Of a stretch of 64,000 nucleotides of DNA, positions 36,116 through 44,192 are shown piece by piece (position 1 is the stretch's first letter; each line of letters begins with the position of its first letter). Source of the stretch: Chitinophaga sp. Cy-1792 (lineage in GTDB: Bacteria; Bacteroidota; Bacteroidia; Chitinophagales; Chitinophagaceae); the NCBI RefSeq assembly GCF_011752935.1, contig NZ_VWWO01000002.1, positions 1,178,001-1,242,000 of the forward strand, written 5' to 3'. Under the pieces are notes generated by a model. The model had not been told where the DNA came from. It searched no databases and saw only the letters and a list, made by a program, of their open reading frames with translations. The position numbers and the translations under genes are program-made.

Positions 36116-36123
36116 TACCTTTG
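36116..36123 (+). promoter_or_regulatory. Candidate promoter (TACCTTTG) for the zinc-ribbon gene
   Basis: Exact -7 match about 145 bases upstream of the start. Confidence 0.45.
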
Positions 36124-36162
36124 ACTAATCCCTTTACAGTATGTAGTTGAAATGTATTGTCT

Positions 36163-36170
36163 TATTTTTG
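36163..36170 (+). promoter_or_regulatory. Second candidate promoter (TATTTTTG) for the zinc-ribbon gene
   Basis: Exact -7 match about 100 bases upstream of the start codon. Confidence 0.45.
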
Positions 36171-36268
36171 CGTCATGGATCAGTTATAATTATATCATGC
36201 TGTTCTGTGCTATATTTTCACATTATTCACGCTTTTTTGAGCATCTTTGAAAGAAAAAAAAACGACCT

Positions 36269-36721
36269 ATGGAATTGGTAACGCCAACTCGTTGTCCCCA
36301 GTGTAACAGTAGTGAATTTACGGCTAAGCCAGTGAATGCCGATTGGGATGGCAGGAATAATCCGGATTTTGATCTGAGTAAGTGGGAAGATGATTCGACG
36401 CTGGTGGAATGCAATTATTGCCATACGCAGTTTATGGCGAAAGGTGTCAGGAGAAGTTTCGATTACCGCCAGCAACCGGCGGCACCTCCGGTGGAGTCTA
36501 ATGATTTGGTAAGGGGCGCTAAATCTGTCCTTTATAAGATTATTGGCTGCTTCTTTTATTTTTTAGCTTTCATATTTGGATTAGGTGTTGTGGTGAATTT
36601 ATTCCAGATACCATCATTAGTACCAGAACATAATTATGCTACCATTATCGCCGCATTTGTGGTGATGGGTCTGATGGCAGCGGGATTTTTTATTGCCGGA
36701 CGCCGTATGTGGCGCGCTTGA
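36269..36721 (+). CDS. Membrane protein with N-terminal zinc ribbon, function unknown
   Basis: 150 residues. Residues 9-12 (CPQC) and about 49-52 (CNYC) form two CxxC knuckles of a zinc ribbon, with acidic and Trp-rich sequence between (VNADWDGRNNPDFDLSKWEDD). After a Pro-rich linker come two hydrophobic segments (about 88-108 and 119-142), so it is a small inner-membrane protein with a cytoplasmic or periplasmic ribbon. I do not recognise the family. The gene stands alone, with a 28-base palindrome and two promoter boxes upstream and a bidirectional terminator downstream. Confidence 0.75.
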   Translation: MELVTPTRCPQCNSSEFTAKPVNADWDGRNNPDFDLSKWEDDSTLVECNYCHTQFMAKGVRRSFDYRQQPAAPPVESNDLVRGAKSVLYKIIGCFFYFLAFIFGLGVVVNLFQIPSLVPEHNYATIIAAFVVMGLMAAGFFIAGRRMWRA

Positions 36722-36739
36722 TAAGTATATCTCTTTTGA

Positions 36740-36768
36740 AAAATCCTGCACATGCTGCGGGATTTTTT
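36740..36768. terminator. Bidirectional terminator between convergent genes
   Basis: AAAATCCTGC / GCGGGATTTT stem (one G-T pair), loop ACATGCT, with TTTTTTATTTT after it. It serves the zinc-ribbon gene and the MFS gene. Confidence 0.75.
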
Positions 36769-36772
36769 ATTT

Positions 36773-38305
36773 TCAGCTACTTCGTTTTTTAGCAAACAAT
36801 AGGATCATCAATGCGCCAAACCATGCGCTGACGGCCGCCCACCACATCACCTGCCGGTAGGCATGGATGAAACTCCGGTGATATACTTCTGTGACGGTAC
36901 TACGAACGGCAGGCGGTAGTCCGGCCGGGGCAGTAGCATTTCCCAGGTCGGCGGTCTGTGCAAGGATAGCCTTTTGCTCCGCCGAATTTACCTGTAAATG
37001 TTGGATATCGCGGGCTACATCTCCCGAAAAATAAACTACGGCCAATGCACCCAATACTGCTACGGCAAATACCGCTGCTATCCTCGTGATGGCATTGTTG
37101 ACGCCACTGGCAGTACCGGATAAATGACTGCTGACAGCCCCCATCACCGTAGCCGTCAATGGCGCCACCGTCAGCGACATCCCCAGTCCCAATACGAATA
37201 TCCCAGGGAAAAATGTTTGCCAGTATGCACCTGCGCCGGTGGTCTGGCCCACACGCGATAACAGAAACAGCCCGAATCCGGCGATTACAGGGCCTGCAAT
37301 GAGAAAATAACGTGCCCCCCACTTATCGGCCAGACTCCCTGCTAACCGCGATAAAAATATCATCAGGATGGTAAATGGGAGGAAGGTAAGGCCAGATTCC
37401 AGTTGTGTATAGCCCTGTACCTGTATCAGGTTCAGACTCAGAAATAACATGCCACCGCTCAAACCCGCATACAGAAAGAAGGTTAGCAGGTTGGTACTGC
37501 TGAAAACACGGTTGCTGAATAAGGTCATTGGTAGCATCGGGTACCTGCTTCGCTTTTCCACCATCACAAAAAGAACGAGCAATATCACGCCGGTGCCGAT
37601 AGTGCCATAGATCTGCGGATGCGCAAAACCCAGTGTGGGCATACGCAGGAAGCCGAAGGTTACTGCTGCGAGTCCGCCGGCAATCAATAAAGCGCCGGGA
37701 TAATCGATGGTGGAAGGGGCTTCGGTATCTCTTGTTTCCGCTACTTTGGCGGCAAGTATCAGCCAGGCAATGATCCCGATGGGCAGGTTGATGAAGAAGA
37801 TCGCCCGCCACAGGCCTGCATCGGCGAGGGCGCCACCCAGCGCAGGGCCGCCCATCGTCACCAGCGTGGTAACGGCAGACCAGGTGCCGATCGCCCGGCC
37901 ACGCTCATCTTCGTTGATGCTGGAAGATATCAGGGCCAGGCTGCCGGGAATCATCAACGCACCGCCCAGGCCCTGGATAATGCGAAAAAATATCAGCATA
38001 CCCGCTGTGGAAGAACAGCCACAGGCAGCGGAACCCAGCACGAATATGGTAATACCGGTCATGTATATACGCTTACGGCCTAGCCTGTCGCCCAGGCTCC
38101 CGCCGATTAATATCAGTGCCGCCAGTATCAGCATGTAGCTGTTGATGACCCAGAAAAGCGCTTCTGCCGTAGCATGAAGGTGCTTTTGCAACGAAGGAAG
38201 TACCACATTTAAAGCCGTACCATCGATGAACGCCATCGCGGATGCCAGGATAGTGGAAACCATTACCCATCGGCCTGCTGTACTGTTGAGTGAAACGGTA
38301 GACAT
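36773..38305 (-). CDS. MFS drug exporter, DHA2 (14-TM, EmrB/QacA) family
   Basis: 510 residues with 14 predicted membrane helices. Landmarks are ASAMAFIDGTALNVVLPSLQKHLHATAEALFWVINSYMLILAALILIGGSLGDRLGRKRIYMTG (motif A and the DHA2 helix 1), RIIQGLGGALMIPGSLALISSS (motif B/C region) and ALGGALADAGLWRAIFFINLPIGIIAWL (motif C). A large loop near residue 425-465 precedes the last helix. The family exports drugs, dyes or metabolites using the proton gradient. No regulator or membrane-fusion partner is adjacent, so the substrate is open. Confidence 0.93.
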   Translation of the reverse strand: MSTVSLNSTAGRWVMVSTILASAMAFIDGTALNVVLPSLQKHLHATAEALFWVINSYMLILAALILIGGSLGDRLGRKRIYMTGITIFVLGSAACGCSSTAGMLIFFRIIQGLGGALMIPGSLALISSSINEDERGRAIGTWSAVTTLVTMGGPALGGALADAGLWRAIFFINLPIGIIAWLILAAKVAETRDTEAPSTIDYPGALLIAGGLAAVTFGFLRMPTLGFAHPQIYGTIGTGVILLVLFVMVEKRSRYPMLPMTLFSNRVFSSTNLLTFFLYAGLSGGMLFLSLNLIQVQGYTQLESGLTFLPFTILMIFLSRLAGSLADKWGARYFLIAGPVIAGFGLFLLSRVGQTTGAGAYWQTFFPGIFVLGLGMSLTVAPLTATVMGAVSSHLSGTASGVNNAITRIAAVFAVAVLGALAVVYFSGDVARDIQHLQVNSAEQKAILAQTADLGNATAPAGLPPAVRSTVTEVYHRSFIHAYRQVMWWAAVSAWFGALMILLFAKKRSS

Positions 38306-38438
38306 AATTTTTTAATACTGAAAAAATTAACAGGAATAGGTGCTATAATGTTCCATCTGCGAGCCTTTTGATATTAGAATACGGTAAGAATATATGCTGA
38401 TGGCCGCTGACGGCACCATCTTTGTGACCGGTTGCCTC

Positions 38439-39524
38439 ATGTGGAATAAATTTATAGAAAATGTGGACCACCTGCCGGGATTTATCTGGAATCTATCGCT
38501 GGCAGGCATCGCTGTACTGGCCGGATTAGTACTCAGGTATTTACTGGCTTTTTTTGTAAAGAAATCCGTTGGAAAAACCAGCGAATTTTCCTTGATTCAT
38601 AGTATTCTGCTGCGGCTGGGAAAGGCATTCACCTATTTCCTGCCTGTGCTGCTGCTGAACATGAGTATCCCGTTGATGCGGCTCAACGAAAAGTATACGC
38701 TGCTTTTAGGCAGAATCGCGGAGATAGCACTCACCATAGGCTTTGCAGCTATTGTCATTGGTGTGGTACATGTCATGGAAGATTATATCTACAGCAGTTA
38801 TGACCTGAAAAAGTCCAATAACCTGAAGGAACGCAAGATCAGGACGCAGCTGGAATTTATCCGGAAGCTGCTGATTGGGATCATCCTGGTGGTGACGGCC
38901 TGTATTATCCTGCTGAGTTTTGACAGTATGCGTAAGCTCGGCGCAGGTCTGCTGACAGGTGTGGGCGTAGGTGGTATTATCATTGGTTTTGCTGCGCAGA
39001 AATCGCTGGGCAACCTGCTGGCAGGCTTTCAGCTGGCCTTTACGCAACCTATACGGATAGATGATGTACTGGTGGTAGAAGGAGAGTGGGGGCGTGTGGA
39101 AGAGATCACACTGACCTATGTAGTGGTGAGTATCTGGGACCAGCGCAGGTTAATTCTTCCTATCAACTATTTTATAGAAAAACCTTTCCAGAACTGGACC
39201 CGTTCAAGTGCTGAAATCCTGGGGACTGCATTTTTCTACCTGGATTATACGGCGCCGCTGGATGCTATCAGGGCCGAGTTTGAAAGGATCGTACAGGATT
39301 CGCCGTTATGGGACAAGCGTGTACGTACCATGGTGGTTACGAATATTACGGAGCGAACCATGGAAGTACGGTGCCTGATAAGTTCGTCGAATTCCGGGAA
39401 TGCTTTTGATCTGCGTTGTATTATCCGGGAGCAGTTATTGAAATTTATAAAAGATAAGTATCCTGAATGCCTGCCAAGGACGCGGGCAGAATTAAAAGAG
39501 GAAGAAATGCCGCGTTTAGGCTAA
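38439..39524 (+). CDS. Small-conductance mechanosensitive channel (MscS) family protein
   Basis: 361 residues from the ATG at 38439 (MWNKFIENVDHL); an in-frame ATG at 38394 would add 15 residues. Four membrane helices lead to the MscS pore region (LGAGLLTGVGVGGIIIGFAAQKSLGNLLAGFQLAFTQPIRIDDVLVVEGEWGRVEEITLTYVVVSIWDQRRLILPINYFIEKPFQNWTR), followed by the alpha-beta cytoplasmic domain. The family opens under membrane tension to release solutes. The size places it with multi-TM MscS homologues rather than E. coli MscS. A hairpin terminator lies just downstream. Confidence 0.92.
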   Translation: MWNKFIENVDHLPGFIWNLSLAGIAVLAGLVLRYLLAFFVKKSVGKTSEFSLIHSILLRLGKAFTYFLPVLLLNMSIPLMRLNEKYTLLLGRIAEIALTIGFAAIVIGVVHVMEDYIYSSYDLKKSNNLKERKIRTQLEFIRKLLIGIILVVTACIILLSFDSMRKLGAGLLTGVGVGGIIIGFAAQKSLGNLLAGFQLAFTQPIRIDDVLVVEGEWGRVEEITLTYVVVSIWDQRRLILPINYFIEKPFQNWTRSSAEILGTAFFYLDYTAPLDAIRAEFERIVQDSPLWDKRVRTMVVTNITERTMEVRCLISSSNSGNAFDLRCIIREQLLKFIKDKYPECLPRTRAELKEEEMPRLG

Positions 39525-39550
39525 ACCGTTATAGCAAAAAAATCGTATAT

Positions 39551-39599
39551 AAATCCATCGCATTAATGCAGTCCGACTGTATATTTGCGATGGATTTTT
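39551..39599 (+). terminator. Terminator hairpin of the MscS gene with a promoter in its loop
   Basis: Perfect 10-bp arms AAATCCATCG (39551-39560) and CGATGGATTT (39588-39597), followed by TTAATTT. The loop holds TATATTTG (39580-39587), the likely promoter of the next gene. Confidence 0.65.
39580..39587 (+). promoter_or_regulatory. Candidate promoter (TATATTTG) for the haem lipoprotein gene
   Basis: Exact -7 match, 23 bases before the ATG. It lies entirely within the loop of the preceding terminator hairpin. Confidence 0.55.
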
Positions 39600-39609
39600 A
39601 ATTTCACTT

Positions 39610-41136
39610 ATGAAACTGAGCTGCTACCTTTCTTTGGGCCTATTGGCTGTTGCGTCCTGCAAAGCGCCGCTGAATCGTGTTACGCGTGCTGAAAATCTGC
39701 CCCTTCACGAAGTTGAGATCAATACCACCCGTGATACCGTCCTGGTATTGCCGGAGGGTTTAAGAATCACCATTCCTGCCGGGGCGCTGGCTTCTAAAAA
39801 TAATCCGGCAAAGCTGGAGCTGCTGGAAGCCTTAACCATAGAGGATATGATCCGGGCAGGGCTCACCACAACCACCAACGGGCACTTACTTAGCAGTGGC
39901 GGCATGTTCTGCATTTTGCCGGCTAAAGGAGAGGAAATCAGCATTAAAAAACCACTTACGGTGGAAGTCCCTGCTTCAAAGATTTCCGATGGTATGCAGT
40001 TATATCAGGGTGTTGGCATCAACGGACAAACGGACTGGAGATATCCTGAGCCAATAGTAGATAGTGATAAAACCAGCCTGGCGATAGGGAAACTCCTGTT
40101 CCGGCAGAATTGTGCATCTTGTCACGATCCGCTGAAACGGGGTACCGGACCGGCATTGTATAATGTAATGGAACGCTGGGACCATGATACGGCAACCGTT
40201 TATACCATCATTAATGATGGGAATTCCTTGTTTGGGAAGGATATGCGATGGGAATGCCTGTTTACTGAATACAACAAAACGGCGATGACAGTCTTTCCTG
40301 CTTTAAGCAAGTATGAAATAAACAGCATCCTGGAATATATTGAGTTTGTGGGAAGGGATGGGAAAGTACAGGAACCTCAGCAACAGTCATATGCTACGCA
40401 GGTATGTGATCCCTGTACATTTGCAAGAATGCAGGCGACAAAGTTTAAAAAGAAATTGAAGAAGAATGGTGTTGATGTGGATGGTAATGATAACGAAGGT
40501 TTTGTAACGCGCACGGACCTACGTACTGCTGATACGGTGTATGGTTATGGAAAAATAAGTATAGCCGGGCAGGATCAAACCGGGCAGGAACAAAAAGCAA
40601 AATATTATACTGTTAAGATCAATAATTTCGGTTGGAAAAACGTAGACGAGGAAACACGCAGTATTGCTGCTACCCGTGCCTGTAAATTAAGTGTAGCACT
40701 GACCCAGCCTGCAGATCCATCTTTACATATTTTCCTGGTAATACCAGATGACAGGATTTTTTCACTTGGGGGCTTGTTAGTTGATGGGAAGTCTTATGGC
40801 TTTTATGGCACAGACAGTCTCGTTTATCTTCCTATAAATAAATCTGCCTATGTGCTGGGAATAGCCGAAGCGGGCAACAAATTTCTCTTTGGTATGACAC
40901 CTTTTACAACACAATTGCAGCTTGATCTGAAGCTGGATGTAAAGGAATCTGATCCAAAGGTATATGAAGAAGCGATAGCCAGGATTGGCGCAGATAAAGG
41001 TTTATCGACAACCGTGAATAAAATTACGGCAGATGGGGATTTTCCGAAACCAGCTCCAGGTGCGAGCTTAGAGGAAAAATATGCCTATTGGAAACAGCAG
41101 GCCGCAAAATGTAAGACAGGAGAAAAAATAGATTAA
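39610..41136 (+). CDS. Lipoprotein with a ZU5-like beta domain and a c-type cytochrome domain
   Basis: 508 residues. Lipoprotein signal ending in AVASC (Cys17). Residues about 35-130 carry a pattern common in Bacteroidota surface proteins (LRITIPAGALAS ... LEALTIEDMIRAGLTTTTNGHLLSSGGMFCI), seen next to OmpA or peptidase domains. Then comes a single cytochrome c domain with haem-binding C168-A-S-C171-H172 (NCASCHDP) and a distal methionine candidate in LFGKDMRWEC or KTAMTVFPAL. The last 250 residues are unrecognised (TRACKLSVALTQPADPSLHIFLVIPDD). It probably sits in a membrane facing the periplasm or the surface and takes part in electron transfer. The promoter overlaps the upstream terminator. 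Confidence 0.75.
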   Translation: MKLSCYLSLGLLAVASCKAPLNRVTRAENLPLHEVEINTTRDTVLVLPEGLRITIPAGALASKNNPAKLELLEALTIEDMIRAGLTTTTNGHLLSSGGMFCILPAKGEEISIKKPLTVEVPASKISDGMQLYQGVGINGQTDWRYPEPIVDSDKTSLAIGKLLFRQNCASCHDPLKRGTGPALYNVMERWDHDTATVYTIINDGNSLFGKDMRWECLFTEYNKTAMTVFPALSKYEINSILEYIEFVGRDGKVQEPQQQSYATQVCDPCTFARMQATKFKKKLKKNGVDVDGNDNEGFVTRTDLRTADTVYGYGKISIAGQDQTGQEQKAKYYTVKINNFGWKNVDEETRSIAATRACKLSVALTQPADPSLHIFLVIPDDRIFSLGGLLVDGKSYGFYGTDSLVYLPINKSAYVLGIAEAGNKFLFGMTPFTTQLQLDLKLDVKESDPKVYEEAIARIGADKGLSTTVNKITADGDFPKPAPGASLEEKYAYWKQQAAKCKTGEKID

Positions 41137-41218
41137 CGCATCATAATTATATAACGGATTTTATCGGTAGTAATTCTCCGCGATCTCCATCGCAGGCAGG
41201 ATAAGACATCATCATCTC

Positions 41219-41265
41219 CCTGGAAAAATCATTTATACAAATATTTTAGTAAGATGATTTTCAGG
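41219..41265. terminator. Weak hairpin between convergent genes
   Basis: CCTG(GA)AAAATCAT pairs with ATGATTTTCAGG across a 21-base AT-rich loop, and it overlaps the stop of the DUF202 gene. No clear U-tail follows, so this is a low-confidence call. Confidence 0.3.
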
Positions 41266-41641
41266 AAATACTACTGATCAGATAGATGACCAGGAATATA
41301 CTCATCAGTACAATAAAACCAGTCAGGAGTGTGATCAGCCCGGAGGTGTGCTGATAGCTGCCTGTTTCCAGTTCTTTTTTAACAGTAAGATAGCGTTTAT
41401 AGGAGAAAACAGCAGTCAGCATTCCTGCCACAACGATGATGACACCGGCAATGCCGGAATAGCCATGTGTAGGTATCGTATATGCCTTGCCAAGTGCGAG
41501 GGATATCTGCTTTATGAAGAGGGTAAACTTAACGACCACAAAACCGAATGCCATCATGCCAACGGCAGTGCGAATCCATGCCAGGAAGGTTCTTTCATTG
41601 GCCAGATGATCGCTTGGTCCGCCTTGTTTTCCCTGCTCCAT
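41261..41641 (-). CDS. DUF202 (YidH-type) small membrane protein
   Basis: 126 residues with three membrane helices. It opens with the DUF202 signature LANERTFLAWIRTAVGMMAFGFVVVKF, followed by SGIAGVIIVVAGMLTAVFSYKRYLTVKKELE and a last helix near the C-terminus. DUF202 proteins (YidH/YidG in E. coli) are inner-membrane proteins of unknown function. It stands alone between two plus-strand genes. The family assignment is secure, the role is not. Confidence 0.9.
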   Translation of the reverse strand: MEQGKQGGPSDHLANERTFLAWIRTAVGMMAFGFVVVKFTLFIKQISLALGKAYTIPTHGYSGIAGVIIVVAGMLTAVFSYKRYLTVKKELETGSYQHTSGLITLLTGFIVLMSIFLVIYLISSIS

Positions 41642-41760
41642 GTTTAACGTTATTTTATGTTAATGTATAGAGAAATTACTGAATTTCAACGATTCAGACA
41701 AATTGCTGGCGGGAATATTGTCGTACTTAGAATAAGGGTTATAAGTATTACAGTTTTTGC

Positions 41761-42513
41761 ATGAGAAAGGGAAATTATTTTACAGGCACCAGCGGCCTGG
41801 TTTTGCCATTTAAGAACAAAGCGTTTTTTCCGGAAGAATACAAGGGAATGAGCCGCTTGGAGGTATATGGTAAGCTGTTTAATTCCATTGAAATAAACAG
41901 CTCCTTTTACAATTTACCTATGCCCAAAACCATGGAACGCTGGGCAGCTACTGTGCCGGAAGCGTTCCGATTCAGCTTCAAGCTGTGGCAGGGCATCAGC
42001 CATGCACGCGATCTGAATTTTTCTGCGGAAGATGTCATCCGTTTTTTACAGGTGATTAATGGGGTAGGGGATCATAAGGGTTGTCTGCTGATTCAGTTCC
42101 CGCCATCGTTGCGAGCGGGCGCCATTACGAAGGTGAAAGAGCTGCTGGAAGTATTCAGGGCTGCCGAAGAAAGCCAGGGCTGGCAGCTGGCGATGGAATT
42201 CAGGCACCAGTCGTGGTACCGTGATGAAACCCGCACCATGCTGGGCGACTATCAGGCCATCATGGTTTACCACGATAAAAGCCAGGGCGCCATTACCATG
42301 GATGACCAGGAGTCAGATGTAATCTATGTGCGTTTCCATGGGCCGGAAGGCAACTACCGCCATAGCTACGACGATAGTTACCTGTATGAATATGCGCAAT
42401 ATGTGCGGGAATGGCTTGATGCCGGAAAAGATGTCTACGCTTATTTCAATAATACGATCGGTGAAGCAGTCAGTAACCTGGAAACACTAAAATCGTATGT
42501 GCTTGCCCGTTAG
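41761..42513 (+). CDS. DUF72-family protein (YecE-like TIM barrel)
   Basis: 250 residues. It shows the DUF72 signature at the start (YFTGTSGLVLP...FFPEEYKGMSRLEVYGKLFNSIEINSSFYNLPMPKTMERWAATVPEAFRFSFKLWQGISH) and in the second half (LAMEFRHQSWY and VIYVRFHGPEGNYRHSYDDSYLYEYAQYV, ending DVYAYFNNTIGEAVSNLETL). YecE-like proteins are cytoplasmic TIM barrels with no assigned reaction. Its stop codon overlaps the stop of the convergent LLM oxidoreductase gene by four bases. Confidence 0.92.
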   Translation: MRKGNYFTGTSGLVLPFKNKAFFPEEYKGMSRLEVYGKLFNSIEINSSFYNLPMPKTMERWAATVPEAFRFSFKLWQGISHARDLNFSAEDVIRFLQVINGVGDHKGCLLIQFPPSLRAGAITKVKELLEVFRAAEESQGWQLAMEFRHQSWYRDETRTMLGDYQAIMVYHDKSQGAITMDDQESDVIYVRFHGPEGNYRHSYDDSYLYEYAQYVREWLDAGKDVYAYFNNTIGEAVSNLETLKSYVLAR

Positions 42514-43541
42514 TGGTGGCTATTAACTGCCGGGATCACGCTTTTGCCGATCAGGTCGATGGAATGCAGCAGTTTTTCCTGGGATAGCTTAGCATTGTCC
42601 ATCTGGAAGGTAAGGCGGGAAATGCCGCCCAGCGCTTCTGCATGCCGCAGGATTTTCTCTGCTACTTCAGCCGGACTCCCTACCAGGAGGGCGCCGAAAG
42701 GTCCTGTCTGCGCATCAAACTGGGCGCGGGTAACCGGCCCCCAACCTCTTTCCTGACCTATTTTAGTAAATGTTTCTGCGTAGCCGGGGAAGAACTCATC
42801 CCTGGCCTGCTGGGAAGTTTCGGCGATATACCCCAGCGAATGGAGGCCTACCTTCAGGGTTTCAGGGGCATGACCTGCCTTGCGGCCTGCTTCCCGATAG
42901 AGGTCTATCAGCGGGCGGAAACGATGCGTTTCCCCGCCAATGATGGCTACCATCAGGGGGAGCCCCAGGGTACCTGCCCTGGCAAAGGATTGCGGCGTTC
43001 CGCCTACTCCCAGCCATATAGGCAAAGGCTCCTGTACCGGGCGGGGATAGATGGCGACATCCTGCAAAGGTGCCCTGAATTTACCTTTCCAGCGCACTTG
43101 CTCACTTTCGCGGATAGTCAGGAGTAAATCAAGTTTCTCTATAAATAATTCATCATAGTCGTGCAGACTGTACCCGAACAGCGGGTATGCTTCTACGAAG
43201 GAGCCGCGGCCTACCACCATTTCAGCACGGCCATGTGAGAGGATATCCAGCGTAGCAAAGCTTTGGAATACCCTTACCGGGTCGGCGGCGCTCAGTACGG
43301 TTACAGCACTGGTGAGCCTGATGTTTTTTGTCTGTGCAGCAGCCGCTGCCAGGATCATAGTAGGCGCCGAATCGAGGAATTCCTTGCGGTGATGTTCCCC
43401 GATCCCGAATACATGCAATCCTGCCTGATCAGCCCGGGTGATCCTGGCCAGCAGGTTGTCCATTTCTTTCATGTCTGCCGCGGCATCGTGTGCGCCGCTC
43501 TGTGATTTAGTGGCAGCGAAGCTGTCTATTCCAATTTCCAT
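42510..43541 (-). CDS. LLM-class flavin-dependent oxidoreductase
   Basis: 343 residues. The bacterial-luciferase TIM-barrel pattern is clear: MEIGIDSFAATK, ITRADQAGLHVFGIGEHHRKEFLDSAPTMILAAAAAQTKNIRLTSAVTVLSAADPVRVFQSFATLDILSHGRAEMVVGRGSFVEAYPLFGYSLHDYDELFIEKLDLLLTIRE, and a C-terminal VGSPAEVAEKILRHAEALGG. These enzymes use FMN or F420 to oxidise a small substrate. Bacteroidota lack F420 as a rule, so FMN is the likely cofactor. It is followed upstream on the same strand by a DinB-family gene about 60 bases away; substrate unknown. Confidence 0.93.
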   Translation of the reverse strand: MEIGIDSFAATKSQSGAHDAAADMKEMDNLLARITRADQAGLHVFGIGEHHRKEFLDSAPTMILAAAAAQTKNIRLTSAVTVLSAADPVRVFQSFATLDILSHGRAEMVVGRGSFVEAYPLFGYSLHDYDELFIEKLDLLLTIRESEQVRWKGKFRAPLQDVAIYPRPVQEPLPIWLGVGGTPQSFARAGTLGLPLMVAIIGGETHRFRPLIDLYREAGRKAGHAPETLKVGLHSLGYIAETSQQARDEFFPGYAETFTKIGQERGWGPVTRAQFDAQTGPFGALLVGSPAEVAEKILRHAEALGGISRLTFQMDNAKLSQEKLLHSIDLIGKSVIPAVNSHH

Positions 43542-43601
43542 ATCCGGTGATTTCTTGATTAATGCTATTTATCAGACAGCCACTGAGGCAAAAATGTTTG
43601 C

Positions 43602-44060
43602 TTATTGGATAAATTTCCGGAGTGCGGAAATAGCACTGCCGTGCATGCCATGATGATAGATGCAGAATGTCACCGCATCATCGATACTGGAAATAGTATG
43701 GCCAAAGGAGGTTGTCCATGTGGTATACTGCTGGAAAATACCGTTCTGCTGGTCTTTTTCCAGGTTGTCGATGGTATTTACCATCAGTTCTTTTACCAGG
43801 GCAAGGGTGGCCGCATCCACAGGCCCCTCGGGGCGGGTACCTCTTTTATAGCTTTGAACAAGCGTTGCCGGTACAATGGAAGTATTGCCGGTGGCACTAT
43901 ACAGGATCATGGCATCGGAGGCAACGAGGTGTGCCAGGTTCCAGATGATGTTGTTATTAAAACCTGCGGGGATCAGATTCAGTTGTTCCTCGGAATAATT
44001 ATCAAACAATTGCAGTGCCTGTGCATTGGCTTTTCTGAGAAGATCAATTTTTGTGTTCAT
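43602..44060 (-). CDS. DinB-superfamily protein
   Basis: 152 residues from the ATG at 44060 (MNTKIDLLRKANAQALQLF). A longer frame to 44171 exists, but its extra 37 residues do not look like coding sequence. The four-helix bundle of the DinB/YfiT family is suggested by NNNIIWNLAHLVASDAMILY (first His), KRGTRPEGPVDAATLALVKELM and SIDDAVTFCIYHHGMHGSAISALRKFI, with the second and third His of the metal triad in YHHGMH. Members are metal-dependent thiol transferases or damage-inducible proteins of unclear role. Cotranscription with the LLM gene is possible. Confidence 0.85.
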   Translation of the reverse strand: MNTKIDLLRKANAQALQLFDNYSEEQLNLIPAGFNNNIIWNLAHLVASDAMILYSATGNTSIVPATLVQSYKRGTRPEGPVDAATLALVKELMVNTIDNLEKDQQNGIFQQYTTWTTSFGHTISSIDDAVTFCIYHHGMHGSAISALRKFIQ

Positions 44061-44192
44061 AGTGAAAGTAGTTGTAAGATGGATTACAGGATCGAAAGGT
44101 AAGGATAAAACATGGCGCCACAAAGGACAATAAACACCCGGGAACTGCCAGCAGCTCCGGGGTACAGACAAACATCCTGTTGGTCATCTTCT

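Larger units (their letters stand above)
35457..36268. other. 812-base AT-rich gap with no convincing gene
   Basis: It holds the GNAT terminator, a second hairpin in the opposite sense, a 28-base palindrome (36015-36042) and two promoter boxes (36116, 36163) in front of the zinc-ribbon gene. A 68-codon frame at 35729 opens with TTG, is hydrophobic and AT-rich, and has no family likeness; I do not accept it. No tRNA cloverleaf is apparent. Confidence 0.4.

Noticed and set aside
43602..44171. A 189-residue version of the DinB protein
   Set aside because: The first 37 residues are unlike the family, and the ATG at 44060 begins the recognisable fold.
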